64,000 nt of DNA from Blastococcus saxobsidens DD2 (GTDB taxonomy: Bacteria > Actinomycetota > Actinomycetes > Mycobacteriales > Geodermatophilaceae). The stretch's first letter is position 1. Each line of letters begins with the position of its first letter. Under the pieces are notes generated by a model. It was not told the DNA's origin. It searched no databases and worked only from the letters and a program-made list of their open reading frames with translations. Location: assembly GCF_000284015.1 (NCBI RefSeq), contig NC_016943.1, positions 4,505,541 through 4,569,540 on the forward strand, given 5' to 3'. The position numbers and the translations under genes are program-made. This document shows, in pieces, positions 18,966 to 27,623 of this stretch.

Positions 18966-19136
18966 ATGACCATGCCCGACGAGAACAACGCAGGAGCCGA
19001 CCGCGAGGCCCAGCCGCTCGGGGCGCAGAAGGCGCCGAGCGAGGACCGGAACTCCCTGGGCGCCACCGAGGGACCGGCCGACGGCATCGCCGGGCCGGCG
19101 TACCCGCCGGCCGACACCGAGCCGGACGCCCGATGA
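18966..19136 (+). CDS. Small acidic disordered protein (56 aa)
   Basis: The product is hydrophilic, acidic and rich in Ala, Gly, Pro and Glu, with no hydrophobic core. Its TGA overlaps the ATG of the next gene as ATGA, so the two are translationally coupled. Two ATG codons lie close together (18966 and 18972), and no clear ribosome site is seen, so the exact start is open. The 148 bp between the IS30 element and this gene hold nothing else I recognise. Confidence 0.55.
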   Translation: MTMPDENNAGADREAQPLGAQKAPSEDRNSLGATEGPADGIAGPAYPPADTEPDAR

Positions 19137-19519
19137 CCGGGCCCGACCGGCCGCCGCCCGGTACGCCCCGCGACCCGCTCGACGTCGGCCTGGGGGACCG
19201 CGCGACCGGCCCCACCGGTCCCGTTGACAGCGAGCCTGCTGCGCCACCGCCCGCACCGCCGCAGCCGGCCCCGGAGCCGGTGCGCGAGCGGCACACCGGC
19301 CGCGCCATCGGCCGCACGCTGGCCCTGGCGCTGCTGATCTTCGTCACCGTCCTGCTGGTGCTCTTCGTGGTCTTCAACGGCCAGACGGTGCAGATCAGCC
19401 TCGTCTTCACCGACGTCCAGGCGCCGCTGGTGCTGGCGCTGCTGATCGGCGCGGCCCTGGGCGGGCTGCTGGTGTGGCTGGCCGGCCTGGTTCGCCGCGC
19501 CCGGCGCCGCAAGCGCTGA
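19133..19519 (+). CDS. LapA-domain membrane protein
   Basis: This 128-residue protein has a Pro-rich cytoplasmic N-terminus (about residues 1-55), two membrane helices (about 62-82 and 95-118) and a basic tail RRARRRKR. The sequence between the helices, FVVFNGQTVQISLVF, is the hallmark of the LapA (DUF1049) domain. In proteobacteria LapA helps lipopolysaccharide assembly; its role in actinobacteria is unknown. The ATG overlaps the stop of the small acidic protein gene upstream. Confidence 0.75.
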   Translation: MTGPDRPPPGTPRDPLDVGLGDRATGPTGPVDSEPAAPPPAPPQPAPEPVRERHTGRAIGRTLALALLIFVTVLLVLFVVFNGQTVQISLVFTDVQAPLVLALLIGAALGGLLVWLAGLVRRARRRKR

Positions 19520-19568
19520 CCCCTCCGGGTCAGATGCCCCGCCGGGGGCGTGTCGAGGATCCCGACGC

Positions 19569-19614
19569 TTGCCGTTGCTACCCGCGAGTAATAGCGTTTG
19601 TTACTCGCGAGTAG
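19569..19614 (+). promoter_or_regulatory. fadE5 promoter with two palindromic operators
   Basis: A -35 box TTGCCG (19569-19574) and a -10 box TAGCGT (19592-19597) are separated by 17 bp. One operator, CTACCCGCGAGTAA (19578-19591), fills the spacer. A second, TTACTCGCGAGTAG (19601-19614), covers the expected transcription start. Their centres are 23 bp apart. Binding there would block RNA polymerase, as expected for a repressor. The same motif occurs before etfD at 2844-2857. Confidence 0.75.
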
Positions 19615-19657
19615 CACGATGCCGTACGCCGGCACGGAGCACGGGAGCCTGAGCGCC

Positions 19658-21496
19658 ATGACGCACTACACCGCCAACCTTCGGGACCTCGAGTTCAACC
19701 TCTTCGAGTTCCAGGACACGAAGGACCGCTTCGGCACCGGGCCGTTCGCGCAGATGGACGTCGAGACCGCCCGCGGGATCCTCGGCGAGGTCCGCCGGCT
19801 GGCCGAGGGCCCCGTCGCGGCGTCCTTCGTCGACGCCGACCGCAACCCGCCCGTGTTCGACCCGGCGACGAACTCGGTGACGCTCCCCGAGTCGTTCAAG
19901 AAGTCGGTCAAGGCCATCGAGGACGGCGAGTGGTACCGCCTCGACCTGCCCGAGCACCTGGGCGGCTTCGGCGCACCGCACGCCCTGACCTGGGGCGCTT
20001 TCGAGATGATCCTCGGCGCCAACCCGGCGGCGTTCATGTACGGCTCGGGGGCCGCCTTCGCCGCGATCCTCGACGAGCTGGGCACGCCCGACCAGAAGCG
20101 GATGGCCGAGCTGATGCTGGAGAAGGGCTGGGGCGCCACGATGGTGCTCACCGAGCCCGACGCCGGCTCCGACGTCGGCGCCGGCACCACCAAGGCCGTG
20201 CAGCAGCCCGACGGTTCCTGGCACATCCACGGTGTGAAGCGGTTCATCACCTCCGCTGAGCACGACCTGAGCGACAACATCGTGCACCTGGTCCTGGCCC
20301 GCCCCGAGGGCGCGAAGGCCGGCACCAAGGGGCTGTCGCTGTTCGTCGTCCCCAAGTTCCACGTGGATCTCGCGACCGGCGAGCTCGGCGAGCGGAACGG
20401 CGCCTACGTCACCAACGTCGAGAAGAAGATGGGCCTCAAGGTCTCCACCACCTGCGAGCTCACCTTCGGCGACGGCCCGGTGCCCGCGCAGGGTTGGCTG
20501 GTCGGCGAGGTGCACGACGGCATCGCCCAGATGTTCAAGGTCATCGAGCACGCCCGCATGTTCGTGGGCGCAAAGGCGATCGCGACGCTGTCGGCCGGCT
20601 ACCAGGTCGCGCTCGACTACGCGAAGACCCGCGTGCAGGGTGCCGACCTCACCGCGACGTCCAAGGACGCCCTGCGGGTTCCCATCACCCACCACCCGGA
20701 CGTGCGCCGCTCGCTGATGCTGCAGAAGTCCTACGCCGAGGGCATGCGCGCGCTGTACCTGTACGCGGCGAGCTTCCGCGACCAGGTCACCGAGGCCGAG
20801 GCCGAGGGCGACGCCGAGCGGGCCACGCTGGCCGAGCGGCTCAACGACCTGCTGCTGCCCATCGTGAAGGGCTTCGGCTCCGAGCGGGCCACCCAGCTGC
20901 TCACCGCCGAGTCCCTGCAGACCCTGGGCGGGTCGGGTTATCTGCAGGACTACCCGATCGAGCAGTACATCCGGGACTCCAAGATCGACACCCTCTACGA
21001 GGGCACCACCGCGATCCAAGGCCAGGACTTCTTCTTCCGGAAGATCGTCAAGGACGGCGGCGTCGCGCTGACCTGGCTGGCCTCGCAGGTCCAGGCCACG
21101 GTCGACGCCGAGGCCGGCAACGGCCGGCTCAAGGAGGAGCGCGGCCTGCTCGCGACCGCGCTGGCCGACGTCCAGGGCATGCTGACCACCATGTTCGGCC
21201 ACCTCACCGAGGCCCAGCAGGACATGACGGCGCTGTACAAGGTCGCCCAGAACACCAGCCGGCTGCTGCTCGCCACCGGCGACCTGGTCACCGCGTGGCT
21301 GCTGGTCCGCCAGTCGGAGGTGGCCTTGGGCGCCCTGGCCGGCCCGGTCTCCGAGAAGGACCGGCACTTCTACGAGGGCAAGCTCGCCGCCACCCGCTTC
21401 TTCACCACCCAGGTGCTGCCGCGGCTGGCCTCGGAGCGGGCCATCGTCGAGAACACCGACAACGCCCTCATGGAGATCGACGAAGCGGCCTTCTGA
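19658..21496 (+). CDS. fadE5: Acyl-CoA dehydrogenase, FadE5-like
   Basis: This 612-residue protein is close in length and sequence to mycobacterial FadE5 (611 residues): [49 protein letters not shown] and the catalytic-region [20 protein letters not shown]. It has the acyl-CoA dehydrogenase core plus the long C-terminal domain of this subfamily. It catalyses the first, FAD-dependent step of fatty-acid beta-oxidation and passes electrons to ETF, which links it to the EtfD-like protein at 3029. The ATG at 19658 matches the family start ([17 protein letters not shown]). The promoter has two operators. The last 22 bp are duplicated exactly at 22639. Confidence 0.93.
   Translation: MTHYTANLRDLEFNLFEFQDTKDRFGTGPFAQMDVETARGILGEVRRLAEGPVAASFVDADRNPPVFDPATNSVTLPESFKKSVKAIEDGEWYRLDLPEHLGGFGAPHALTWGAFEMILGANPAAFMYGSGAAFAAILDELGTPDQKRMAELMLEKGWGATMVLTEPDAGSDVGAGTTKAVQQPDGSWHIHGVKRFITSAEHDLSDNIVHLVLARPEGAKAGTKGLSLFVVPKFHVDLATGELGERNGAYVTNVEKKMGLKVSTTCELTFGDGPVPAQGWLVGEVHDGIAQMFKVIEHARMFVGAKAIATLSAGYQVALDYAKTRVQGADLTATSKDALRVPITHHPDVRRSLMLQKSYAEGMRALYLYAASFRDQVTEAEAEGDAERATLAERLNDLLLPIVKGFGSERATQLLTAESLQTLGGSGYLQDYPIEQYIRDSKIDTLYEGTTAIQGQDFFFRKIVKDGGVALTWLASQVQATVDAEAGNGRLKEERGLLATALADVQGMLTTMFGHLTEAQQDMTALYKVAQNTSRLLLATGDLVTAWLLVRQSEVALGALAGPVSEKDRHFYEGKLAATRFFTTQVLPRLASERAIVENTDNALMEIDEAAF
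21475..21496 (+). repeat. 22-bp direct repeat, copy 1 (3' end of fadE5)
   Basis: The last 22 bp of fadE5, including its TGA, recur exactly at 22639-22660 after the alpha/beta hydrolase gene. Sequences on either side of the two copies differ. Confidence 0.9.
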
Positions 21497-21503
21497 CAGC
21501 CGG

Positions 21504-21548
21504 GCGGCAGGCCGCTCCCCGTCGTCGGCGGAAGCGGCCTGCTGCCGC
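21504..21548 (+). terminator. Hairpin after fadE5
   Basis: GCGGCAGGCCGCT pairs with AGCGGCCTGCTGCCGC, leaving a 3-nt bulge, directly after the fadE5 stop. There is no T-run. It probably separates fadE5 from the hydrolase gene. Confidence 0.55.
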
Positions 21549-21662
21549 GCCCGCCGACGTCATCAGAACGTCGTATTCGCTCGTGGGGGCAAGGGGTAGA
21601 TCGGGAGTCCTCCCATCCGGTGACCGATGCCTGTCGCCGGCCATCCCGATCCAGGAGTCCCC

Positions 21663-22640
21663 ATGCTGCTGCGCCGCAGCCTGTTCGCCGTCGGCCTGAC
21701 CACTGCCTGCCTGGCCCCGCTCGGAATGGCGGCGGCCGGCACCGACCCCGCACCAGAGGCGGGGCCGGGTCCGGTCGAGAGCACGTTCGCCGGCGAGGAG
21801 GGATTCGTCGAGGTGGAAGGCGCGCGCATCTTCTACCAGGCCCAGGCCCAGGCCCAGGGCGAGGGCCAGCCGATCCTCCTGATCCACGGCTATCCGCTGA
21901 CCGGTGACCTCTTCGCCGAGAACCGCGAGGCGCTCGTCCAGGCGGGCTACCGGGTGATCACCGTGGATCTGCGCGGCTACGGCCGCAGCGAGGCGTTGGG
22001 CGAGCAGCCCGAGGGGTCCATCGAGAGCTACGCCGGTGACGTGCTCGCCGTCATGGACGAGCTCGGGGTGGAGTCGGCGGTCATCGGTGGCATGTCGATG
22101 GGCGGCCCGATCGTCTTCTCGATGTACCAGCAGGCGCCGGACCGCTTCGACGGGATCCTCCTCATCGACACAGTTGCAGCCCCCGCTCCCCCGCCCGAGG
22201 TGGGCACCTGGCGCGGTCTGATCGAGGTCGTCAACCAGCAGGGCACGGAAGCGGTACCGCCGCTGATCATCGACGAGATGCTCACCGGCGAGGCACGGCT
22301 GGAGAAGCCCGAGCTCGTCGACTACGTGACCGGGCTCATGGACGAGGCCTCCAAGCAGGCGTACATCGCCGGGGCGGAGGCGCTGGCCACGCGGCCTGAC
22401 TTCCGGCCACTTCTGCCGGAGATCGACGTGCCGACCCTGGTCCTGGTGGGCCTGCAGGACACGATCTACCCGGTGAGCATCTCCCAGCAGATGGCCGAGG
22501 CCATCCCCGGAGCCGACCTGGAGATCATCGACGACGGATCCCACGCGGTGATCCTCGAGGAGGCGAGGGAGGCCAACGAGGAGATCCTGGACTGGGCCGA
22601 GGACCAGCCCTTCGCCCCGGAGCAGGCGGCGGCCAAGTGA
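21663..22640 (+). CDS. Secreted alpha/beta hydrolase
   Basis: This 325-residue protein begins with a signal peptide ending near GMAAAG. The mature part has the oxyanion motif LLIHGYPLTG, the nucleophile elbow GGMSMGG, an acid in GLQDTIYP and a His in DGSHAVILEEA, giving a complete Ser-Asp-His triad. The ATG at 21663 has AGGAG 7 bp upstream. It is likely an extracellular esterase or haloperoxidase-like hydrolase; the substrate is unknown. The gene and its 5' region lie between two exact 22-bp copies of the fadE5 3' end, which suggests it was inserted behind fadE5. Confidence 0.85.
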   Translation: MLLRRSLFAVGLTTACLAPLGMAAAGTDPAPEAGPGPVESTFAGEEGFVEVEGARIFYQAQAQAQGEGQPILLIHGYPLTGDLFAENREALVQAGYRVITVDLRGYGRSEALGEQPEGSIESYAGDVLAVMDELGVESAVIGGMSMGGPIVFSMYQQAPDRFDGILLIDTVAAPAPPPEVGTWRGLIEVVNQQGTEAVPPLIIDEMLTGEARLEKPELVDYVTGLMDEASKQAYIAGAEALATRPDFRPLLPEIDVPTLVLVGLQDTIYPVSISQQMAEAIPGADLEIIDDGSHAVILEEAREANEEILDWAEDQPFAPEQAAAK

Positions 22641-22660
22641 TCGACGAAGCGGCCTTCTGA
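22639..22660 (+). repeat. 22-bp direct repeat, copy 2
   Basis: An exact copy of the last 22 bp of fadE5. It begins inside the hydrolase stop codon and ends 1 bp before the insertion sequence. It has no coding role here. Confidence 0.9.
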
Positions 22661-22661
22661 G

Positions 22662-24230
22662 CTTGTCGTTTAACCCCTGAGTTGTTGGTCGTGGGGGTCT
22701 CGCGGGGTCTTTCCGACGTCGTGGCGGGTGGCTCGGTGTCGGTTCGGCACGCCCGGAGGGCGGCCCGGGCCCGGCCGGGAGGGTTTCGGTGCGCTGGCCG
22801 GCTGACCGGTCTTCGCCCGCAGGTGGCGAAACCCGCGCCGGACCCGGGCGGGGGTCAGTCGCTCGGCGGGCAGGGGTTTCTCCCAGGGCCGGCGCAGGTC
22901 GACGGCGAGGTGGCGGGCCAGGCGGAGCTGGGTGTGCGCGGCGATCACCAGCCAGGTCCAGCGGTCACCGGCCTGCGGGGAACGGATCTTCGGGGCGGTC
23001 CAGCCGAGGGTCTGCTTCCAGAGGCGGAAGGTGTGCTCCAGGTCGAAGCGGCGCAGGTAGGCCTGCCAGCAGCGGGTGACTTCCTCGGCGTCGGCGCCGG
23101 TAGTCGCGGACCACAGCCACACCGGCTTGGCCTCACGCTGGCCGGGCAGGTGCTCGACCTGCAGACGAATCACGGTGCCCTCGACGATCGGCAGCCGGCC
23201 GGGGTGGTCGGCCCAGGGACCGCGGGAGGCCAGCCGTGGGTGCATCCGGTCGAAGGAGGTGGCCGCGGCCTGCCCGTAGCGGGTGGTGGCTGTCTGGGTC
23301 TGCGTGGCCGGGGTCGGCCAGCTGCCCGGATCGGCCAGCGCCATGACCGCGCCGTGCCGGCGGGGCCGCCCGGCGCGAGGGTCGACGCCCGGCGACGGGG
23401 CGGGGCCGAGCATGACCCGGTCGGCGCGGATCCGCCCGACCAGGTGCACCGGCAGGTCGGCCAGCACGAACGCCAGCCGGGTCACGTCATAGCCGGAGTC
23501 CAGCATCACCATGATCGCCGGGTCGCCGGCACGCCAGTGCCCGGCCGCCTGCAACCGGTTCACGACCGCGCGCAGCTGATCGGCGGTGACCGCGGTCGCG
23601 TCATCGGCCGGTCCCAGCCGCACCGCATCCAGCACCGCGGTCCAGCTGGTCGGCCCGCTCTCCAGCGCGGCGACGACCTGATACGGCCAGCCCGGGATCC
23701 GCTGATCGGCGTTGCGTCCGCGCCCGTAGACGTGGCAGAACAGCCGATCCGGGCAGGTCTCGGCGTCCGGGCGTAGCCACGGCGAGACGTCGATAGCCAA
23801 CACGATCCGTCCGCCGAACATCCGCGGTACCGGCAGCTCCGCCAACGTCTCCCGCAGCCGGTCGGCATCGACCTGCCCGCAGTTGACCCCGTCGTACAGG
23901 GCACCGTGACCACGGCGATGCTCCGGGGCCAGACAGAGCCCGACCAATGTCTTGACCGGACCCTCGGTGCACAACAACGCGTCGGTCAACTCGAACAGCA
24001 CATCTCGGCGCCGACCCAGGCACTGGTACACCTCTCCGCGGAACACCCGCAGCCTGTCCATCGCCGCCGTGCTCTGGCCAACCGCGTCGACCGGGTCCAG
24101 ACTGTCCATGACGGCCACCGCCGATTCCTTGAAGCGTCGCAACTTCAAAGGATCACGCGGTGGCCGCCCTCATGCCAGCCGGAAACACATCCGTGTAACT
24201 CATCAGGCCCGGGCGGGGTTAAACGACAAG
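22662..24230 (-). mobile_element. Insertion sequence, 1,569 bp, with 16-bp perfect inverted repeats
   Basis: The ends are CTTGTCGTTTAACCCC (22662-22677) and its exact complement (24215-24230). Both sides carry the 5-bp direct repeat CTGAG (22657-22661 and 24231-24235), a clear target-site duplication. One intact transposase gene runs across the element, and its TAA stop lies inside the left repeat. Perfect ends, target duplication and an intact gene point to a recent insertion. It lies downstream of the hydrolase and breaks no gene. Confidence 0.92.
22670..24148 (-). CDS. DDE transposase, IS701/IS4-superfamily-like
   Basis: This protein of about 492 residues has DDE-type motifs: LAIDVSPWLRPDAET, MVMLDSGYDVTRLAF and RFDLEHTFRLWKQTLGW, the last typical of the Y-x-x-E-like helix of the IS4/IS701 superfamily. 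I recognise it as a transposase often seen in actinobacteria but cannot assign the exact IS family. The 5-bp duplication is not the 4-bp YTAG expected of classical IS701. The frame is full length. An ATG 13 codons further in could be the true start. Confidence 0.85.
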   Translation of the reverse strand: MKLRRFKESAVAVMDSLDPVDAVGQSTAAMDRLRVFRGEVYQCLGRRRDVLFELTDALLCTEGPVKTLVGLCLAPEHRRGHGALYDGVNCGQVDADRLRETLAELPVPRMFGGRIVLAIDVSPWLRPDAETCPDRLFCHVYGRGRNADQRIPGWPYQVVAALESGPTSWTAVLDAVRLGPADDATAVTADQLRAVVNRLQAAGHWRAGDPAIMVMLDSGYDVTRLAFVLADLPVHLVGRIRADRVMLGPAPSPGVDPRAGRPRRHGAVMALADPGSWPTPATQTQTATTRYGQAAATSFDRMHPRLASRGPWADHPGRLPIVEGTVIRLQVEHLPGQREAKPVWLWSATTGADAEEVTRCWQAYLRRFDLEHTFRLWKQTLGWTAPKIRSPQAGDRWTWLVIAAHTQLRLARHLAVDLRRPWEKPLPAERLTPARVRRGFRHLRAKTGQPASAPKPSRPGPGRPPGVPNRHRATRHDVGKTPRDPHDQQLRG

Positions 24231-24250
24231 CTGAGCAGACGACGGAGAAC

Positions 24251-24284
24251 CGGCGGCCGTCTCCCGCACGGGAGGCGACCGCCG
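24251..24284 (+). terminator. Hairpin beyond the insertion sequence
   Basis: GGCGGCCGTCTCCC pairs with GGGAGGCGACCGCC through 12 Watson-Crick and two wobble-type positions around a 4-nt loop. With the IS removed it would follow the second 22-bp repeat directly, so it may be the original terminator of this locus. Confidence 0.5.
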
Positions 24285-24344
24285 GCCGTTTCGGCGCCGG
24301 GGAGCCGGGCATGGGCCAGGGACGTCGATCCCCCAGGAGGACCC

Positions 24345-24596
24345 GTGAGCGACCCACAGGGCAGCGACCGCATCCAGCAGGACGTCCCGACCGCGTCGGG
24401 CACCGGCGCCAACAGCGACCTGGCCTCGTCCTTCGACGACGTGCCCCTCACCGCCGACGAGGCCATCGAGCGGGACGCCGCCCAGGGCGACGACCTGCCC
24501 GCGCGAGCCGACGGCGACATCGCCCGGGCGCGGCGGGCCGGTGCCTCCGGCGAGGTCGGGGCGCCCACCAACCGAGCAGGAGATGACGGCCGATGA
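24345..24596 (+). CDS. Small acidic hydrophilic protein (83 aa)
   Basis: The GTG start has AGGAGG 4-5 bp upstream. The product is rich in Asp, Ala, Gly and Ser and contains LASSFDDVPLTADEAIERD, with no membrane helix or known domain. Its TGA overlaps the next start as ATGA. It is one of a set of small charged proteins in this window. Confidence 0.6.
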   Translation: MSDPQGSDRIQQDVPTASGTGANSDLASSFDDVPLTADEAIERDAAQGDDLPARADGDIARARRAGASGEVGAPTNRAGDDGR

Positions 24597-24748
24597 GCGA
24601 GTCCGAGCCGACCGGCTACCGGGAGTCCCCCGACACCGCCGACGACGGCTCCACCGAGAGCCGCCGCGACGACGAGGTCACTCTCACCACCGACGACGAC
24701 GCCCAGCAGGACGACGCGGTGGCGCGCCCCGGGAACCAGTCCGACTGA
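24593..24748 (+). CDS. Small acidic disordered protein (51 aa)
   Basis: The ATG overlaps the stop of the preceding small gene (ATGA), so the two form an operon. The product is very rich in Asp, Glu, Ser and Thr (for example DEVTLTTDDDAQQDDA) and is expected to be disordered. No family is recognised. Confidence 0.55.
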   Translation: MSESEPTGYRESPDTADDGSTESRRDDEVTLTTDDDAQQDDAVARPGNQSD

Positions 24749-24851
24749 CCCCCGACCGTGCGGCCGGTGTGGCGGTGCACCACAGACCTTGCGGCAGCTG
24801 TGTGCCCAGCCGCCGTGGGGGGCGTCACGTCCACGGCCTAGCGTTCCCACC

Positions 24852-25607
24852 ATGACGGTCACAGGGCCCATGGTCGGTCGCCGGGCACTCATCACCGGAG
24901 GGGCGTCGGGCATCGGGCGGGCCTGCGCGCGCCGGCTCGCCGCCGACGGGGCCGACGTGGTCGTCGTCGACCGGGACGCGGCGGCTGCCGAGGCCGTGGC
25001 CGCGGAGTTGGGGGGCACCGCGGTGGCCGTGGACCTCTCCGACCTGGCGGCCGTCGATGCGCTCGATCTCGACGTGGACGTCCTGGTGAACAACGCCGGC
25101 CTGCAGCACGTGGCCCCGGTGCACGAGTTCCCCGTGGACCGGTTCGCCTACATCCTGCGGCTGATGGTCGAGGTCCCGTTCCGGCTGGCGCGTGGCGCGC
25201 TGCCGCACATGTACGACGAGGGCTGGGGGCGGGTGGTGAACATCAGCTCCATCCACGGCCTGCGCGCCTCGGCGTACAAGTCCGCGTACGTGACGGCCAA
25301 GCACGGCCTGGAGGGGCTGTCGAAGGTGATCGCGCTCGAGGGCGCCGACAAGGGGGTCACCTCCAACTGCGTGAACCCCGCATACGTGCGCACACCCTTG
25401 GTGGAGGGGCAGATCGCCGACCAGGCGAAGGCGCACGGGATGTCGGCGGACGAGGTCGTCGAACGGGTGATGCTCGCCCCCGCCGCCGTGAAGCGGCTGA
25501 TCGAGCCCGAGGAGGTCGCCGACGCCGTGGCCTGGCTCTGCTCACCCGCGGCCGCCTCGGTCACCGGCACCTCCCTGGTGATGGACGGCGGCTGGGGCGC
25601 GCATTGA
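24852..25607 (+). CDS. bdhA: 3-hydroxybutyrate dehydrogenase (SDR family)
   Basis: This 251-residue short-chain dehydrogenase has the NAD site TGGASGIGRA, NNAG, the catalytic Ser in NISSIHGLRAS and the Tyr-Lys pair in SAYVTAKHGL. The motifs NNAGLQHVAPVHEFP and NPAYVRTPLVEGQI are characteristic of D-3-hydroxybutyrate dehydrogenase, which interconverts 3-hydroxybutyrate and acetoacetate. TAGCGT lies 7 bp before the ATG, a leaderless start. The adjacent GAF/PucR-type regulator begins within 30 bp and probably controls it. The enzyme links polyhydroxybutyrate or ketone-body use to acetyl-CoA. Confidence 0.9.
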   Translation: MTVTGPMVGRRALITGGASGIGRACARRLAADGADVVVVDRDAAAAEAVAAELGGTAVAVDLSDLAAVDALDLDVDVLVNNAGLQHVAPVHEFPVDRFAYILRLMVEVPFRLARGALPHMYDEGWGRVVNISSIHGLRASAYKSAYVTAKHGLEGLSKVIALEGADKGVTSNCVNPAYVRTPLVEGQIADQAKAHGMSADEVVERVMLAPAAVKRLIEPEEVADAVAWLCSPAAASVTGTSLVMDGGWGAH

Positions 25608-25633
25608 GCGCGCGACCGGCCAGAATGCCGGGT

Positions 25634-27571
25634 GTGCCCCGGTCACCGGTCCCGCCCGCCATCGGCCATAGCTCGCGGCCGGCCACGACGCACGCCGCCG
25701 AGTACTTCGAACTGCTCCTCGACGACGCAGCGGCGATCGAGTACGAGCGGCCCCTCGTCCGCGCGCGTGCGGCCGGGGCCGGCGCCGACGAGCTGGCCGA
25801 GCTGGAGCGGATCAAGCTGCTGGCCCTGACGGTGCGGGCGGCCTTCGCGGCCCGCCGCCGCCGGGAATCGGAGCTGTCGGCGCTCTTCGACACCGCCAGT
25901 GACCTCGCGGCCCTGCGCGGGGTGGACTCGGTCCTCGGCGCGATCGTCCGGCGCGCCCGGCAGCTGCTGGGCAGCGACGTGGCATACCTGACCCTGAACG
26001 ACCCCGCCCGGAGCGACACCAGCATGCGGGTCACCGCCGGCTCGGTCTCCGCCCGCTTCCAGGCGCTCCGGCTGCCGATGGGGGCCGGGCTCGGCGGGCT
26101 GGTCGCCCAGACGGCGGCCCCGTACGCGACGTCCAGCTACTTCACCGACTCCCGCTTCCGGCACACCGACGAGATCAACAAGGGCGTCCGCGACGAGGGC
26201 CTGGTCGCCATCCTCGGGGTGCCGCTGATCCGGGGCTCCCAGGTCATCGGCGTGCTCTTCGCCGCCGACCGGACCGAGCGCAGCTTCGACCGGTCGGAGG
26301 TGTCCCTGCTGGGATCGCTGGCCGCCCACGCGGCGATCGCGCTGGACAACGCCCGGCTGCTGGACGAGACCCGGGCGGCGCTGGACGAGCTGTCGGCGGC
26401 CAGCCGTGAGCTGCGCGCGCACACCGCGTCGGTCGAGCGGGCCGCCGGCGCGCACGACAGGTTCATCGACGTGGTGCTCCGCGGCGGTGGTGTGGAGGAC
26501 GTGGCGGCGGCCGTGACCGAGGCGCTGGGCGGCAGCATCACGGTGCTGGACGAGGACGGCCGCAGCGGCACGACGGGCACCGACACCGCCGCACCCGGGC
26601 TGCCGCCAGACCCGGCCGCGGCCCTGGCGCTGGCCCGCTCGACCGGCCGCACCGTGCGGGACGGCAGCTGGTGGACCGCCGCGGTGACGGTCGACAGCGA
26701 ACTGCTCGGCGGGCTGGTGCTGCACCGCGAGGAGGAGCTGTCCGACTGGGAGCAGCGCGTCCTCGAACGGGCCGCCCTGGTCACGGCGCTGCTGCTGCTG
26801 ACCCGCCGGACGGCCGGCGAGGCGGAGAACCGGGTGCGCGGCGAGCTGCTGGAGGAGCTGCTGAGCACGGCGCTCCGGGACTCCGACGGGCTGCGCGAGC
26901 GGGCCCGCCGGCTGGGCACGGACCTGGACCGGGCGCACGCCGTCGTGGTCGCGCGGGTGGAGGCCCGCTGCCGGCCGCGGGCATTGGCCGCGGCGACCCA
27001 CCTGGCGGCCACCAGGAGCGGGCTGGCCGGTGTCTACGACGGCTGCGTGGTGCTCTGCCTCCCGGACCTGGCGCCGGGAGCGGCGGCGGCGATGGTGCGC
27101 CGTGAGCTGGCGGCCGCGGGTTCCGGAGTCGTCACCGTCGGCGGCGCCGGCCCGGCACGTGGCCCGGGTGACGTGGCGACGGCGCACGCCGAGGCGGCGC
27201 GCTGCGCGGCGACCCTGGTGGCACTCGGCCGCACCGGTGGCTCGGCCAGCGCCGACGAGCTGGGGTTCTTCGGCCTGCTGGTCGGGGAAGGACGGGACGT
27301 CGACGGTTTCGTGCAGGCGACGCTGGCCCCGGTGCTCGAGTACGACGCCAAGCGGCGCACCGATCTGGTGGCCACCCTGGAGGCGTTCTTCGACGCCGGC
27401 AACTCCCCGGCGCGGGCGGCCGACGCCCTGGGGGTGCACGTCAACACCGTGACCCAGCGCCTGGACCGGGTGGGCCGGCTGCTGGGCAAGGAGTGGTCCT
27501 CGCCGGGGCGCGCCCTGGAGGTCCAGCTGGCGCTGCAGCTGCACCGGCTCACCCGCGCGGTCGGGGACTGA
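25634..27571 (+). CDS. GAF-domain transcriptional regulator with PucR-type HTH
   Basis: This protein of about 645 residues has a GAF domain (about residues 90-240, containing GAGLGGLVAQTAAPY and EGLVAILGVPLIRG), a coiled linker, a second sensor-like region and a C-terminal PucR-type helix-turn-helix (ARAADALGVHVNTVTQRLDR). The GTG at 25634 is favoured because CAGAAT lies 7 bp before it; an ATG at 25625 or a TTG at 25604 overlapping the upstream stop are alternatives. Its place directly behind 3-hydroxybutyrate dehydrogenase suggests control of 3-hydroxybutyrate or short-chain acid use. The ligand is unknown. Confidence 0.85.
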   Translation: MPRSPVPPAIGHSSRPATTHAAEYFELLLDDAAAIEYERPLVRARAAGAGADELAELERIKLLALTVRAAFAARRRRESELSALFDTASDLAALRGVDSVLGAIVRRARQLLGSDVAYLTLNDPARSDTSMRVTAGSVSARFQALRLPMGAGLGGLVAQTAAPYATSSYFTDSRFRHTDEINKGVRDEGLVAILGVPLIRGSQVIGVLFAADRTERSFDRSEVSLLGSLAAHAAIALDNARLLDETRAALDELSAASRELRAHTASVERAAGAHDRFIDVVLRGGGVEDVAAAVTEALGGSITVLDEDGRSGTTGTDTAAPGLPPDPAAALALARSTGRTVRDGSWWTAAVTVDSELLGGLVLHREEELSDWEQRVLERAALVTALLLLTRRTAGEAENRVRGELLEELLSTALRDSDGLRERARRLGTDLDRAHAVVVARVEARCRPRALAAATHLAATRSGLAGVYDGCVVLCLPDLAPGAAAAMVRRELAAAGSGVVTVGGAGPARGPGDVATAHAEAARCAATLVALGRTGGSASADELGFFGLLVGEGRDVDGFVQATLAPVLEYDAKRRTDLVATLEAFFDAGNSPARAADALGVHVNTVTQRLDRVGRLLGKEWSSPGRALEVQLALQLHRLTRAVGD

Positions 27572-27623
27572 GTAGCGGCTGACCTCCACCGGAGCCGGGC
27601 AGGACCCCACCTACGCTGGGGCG

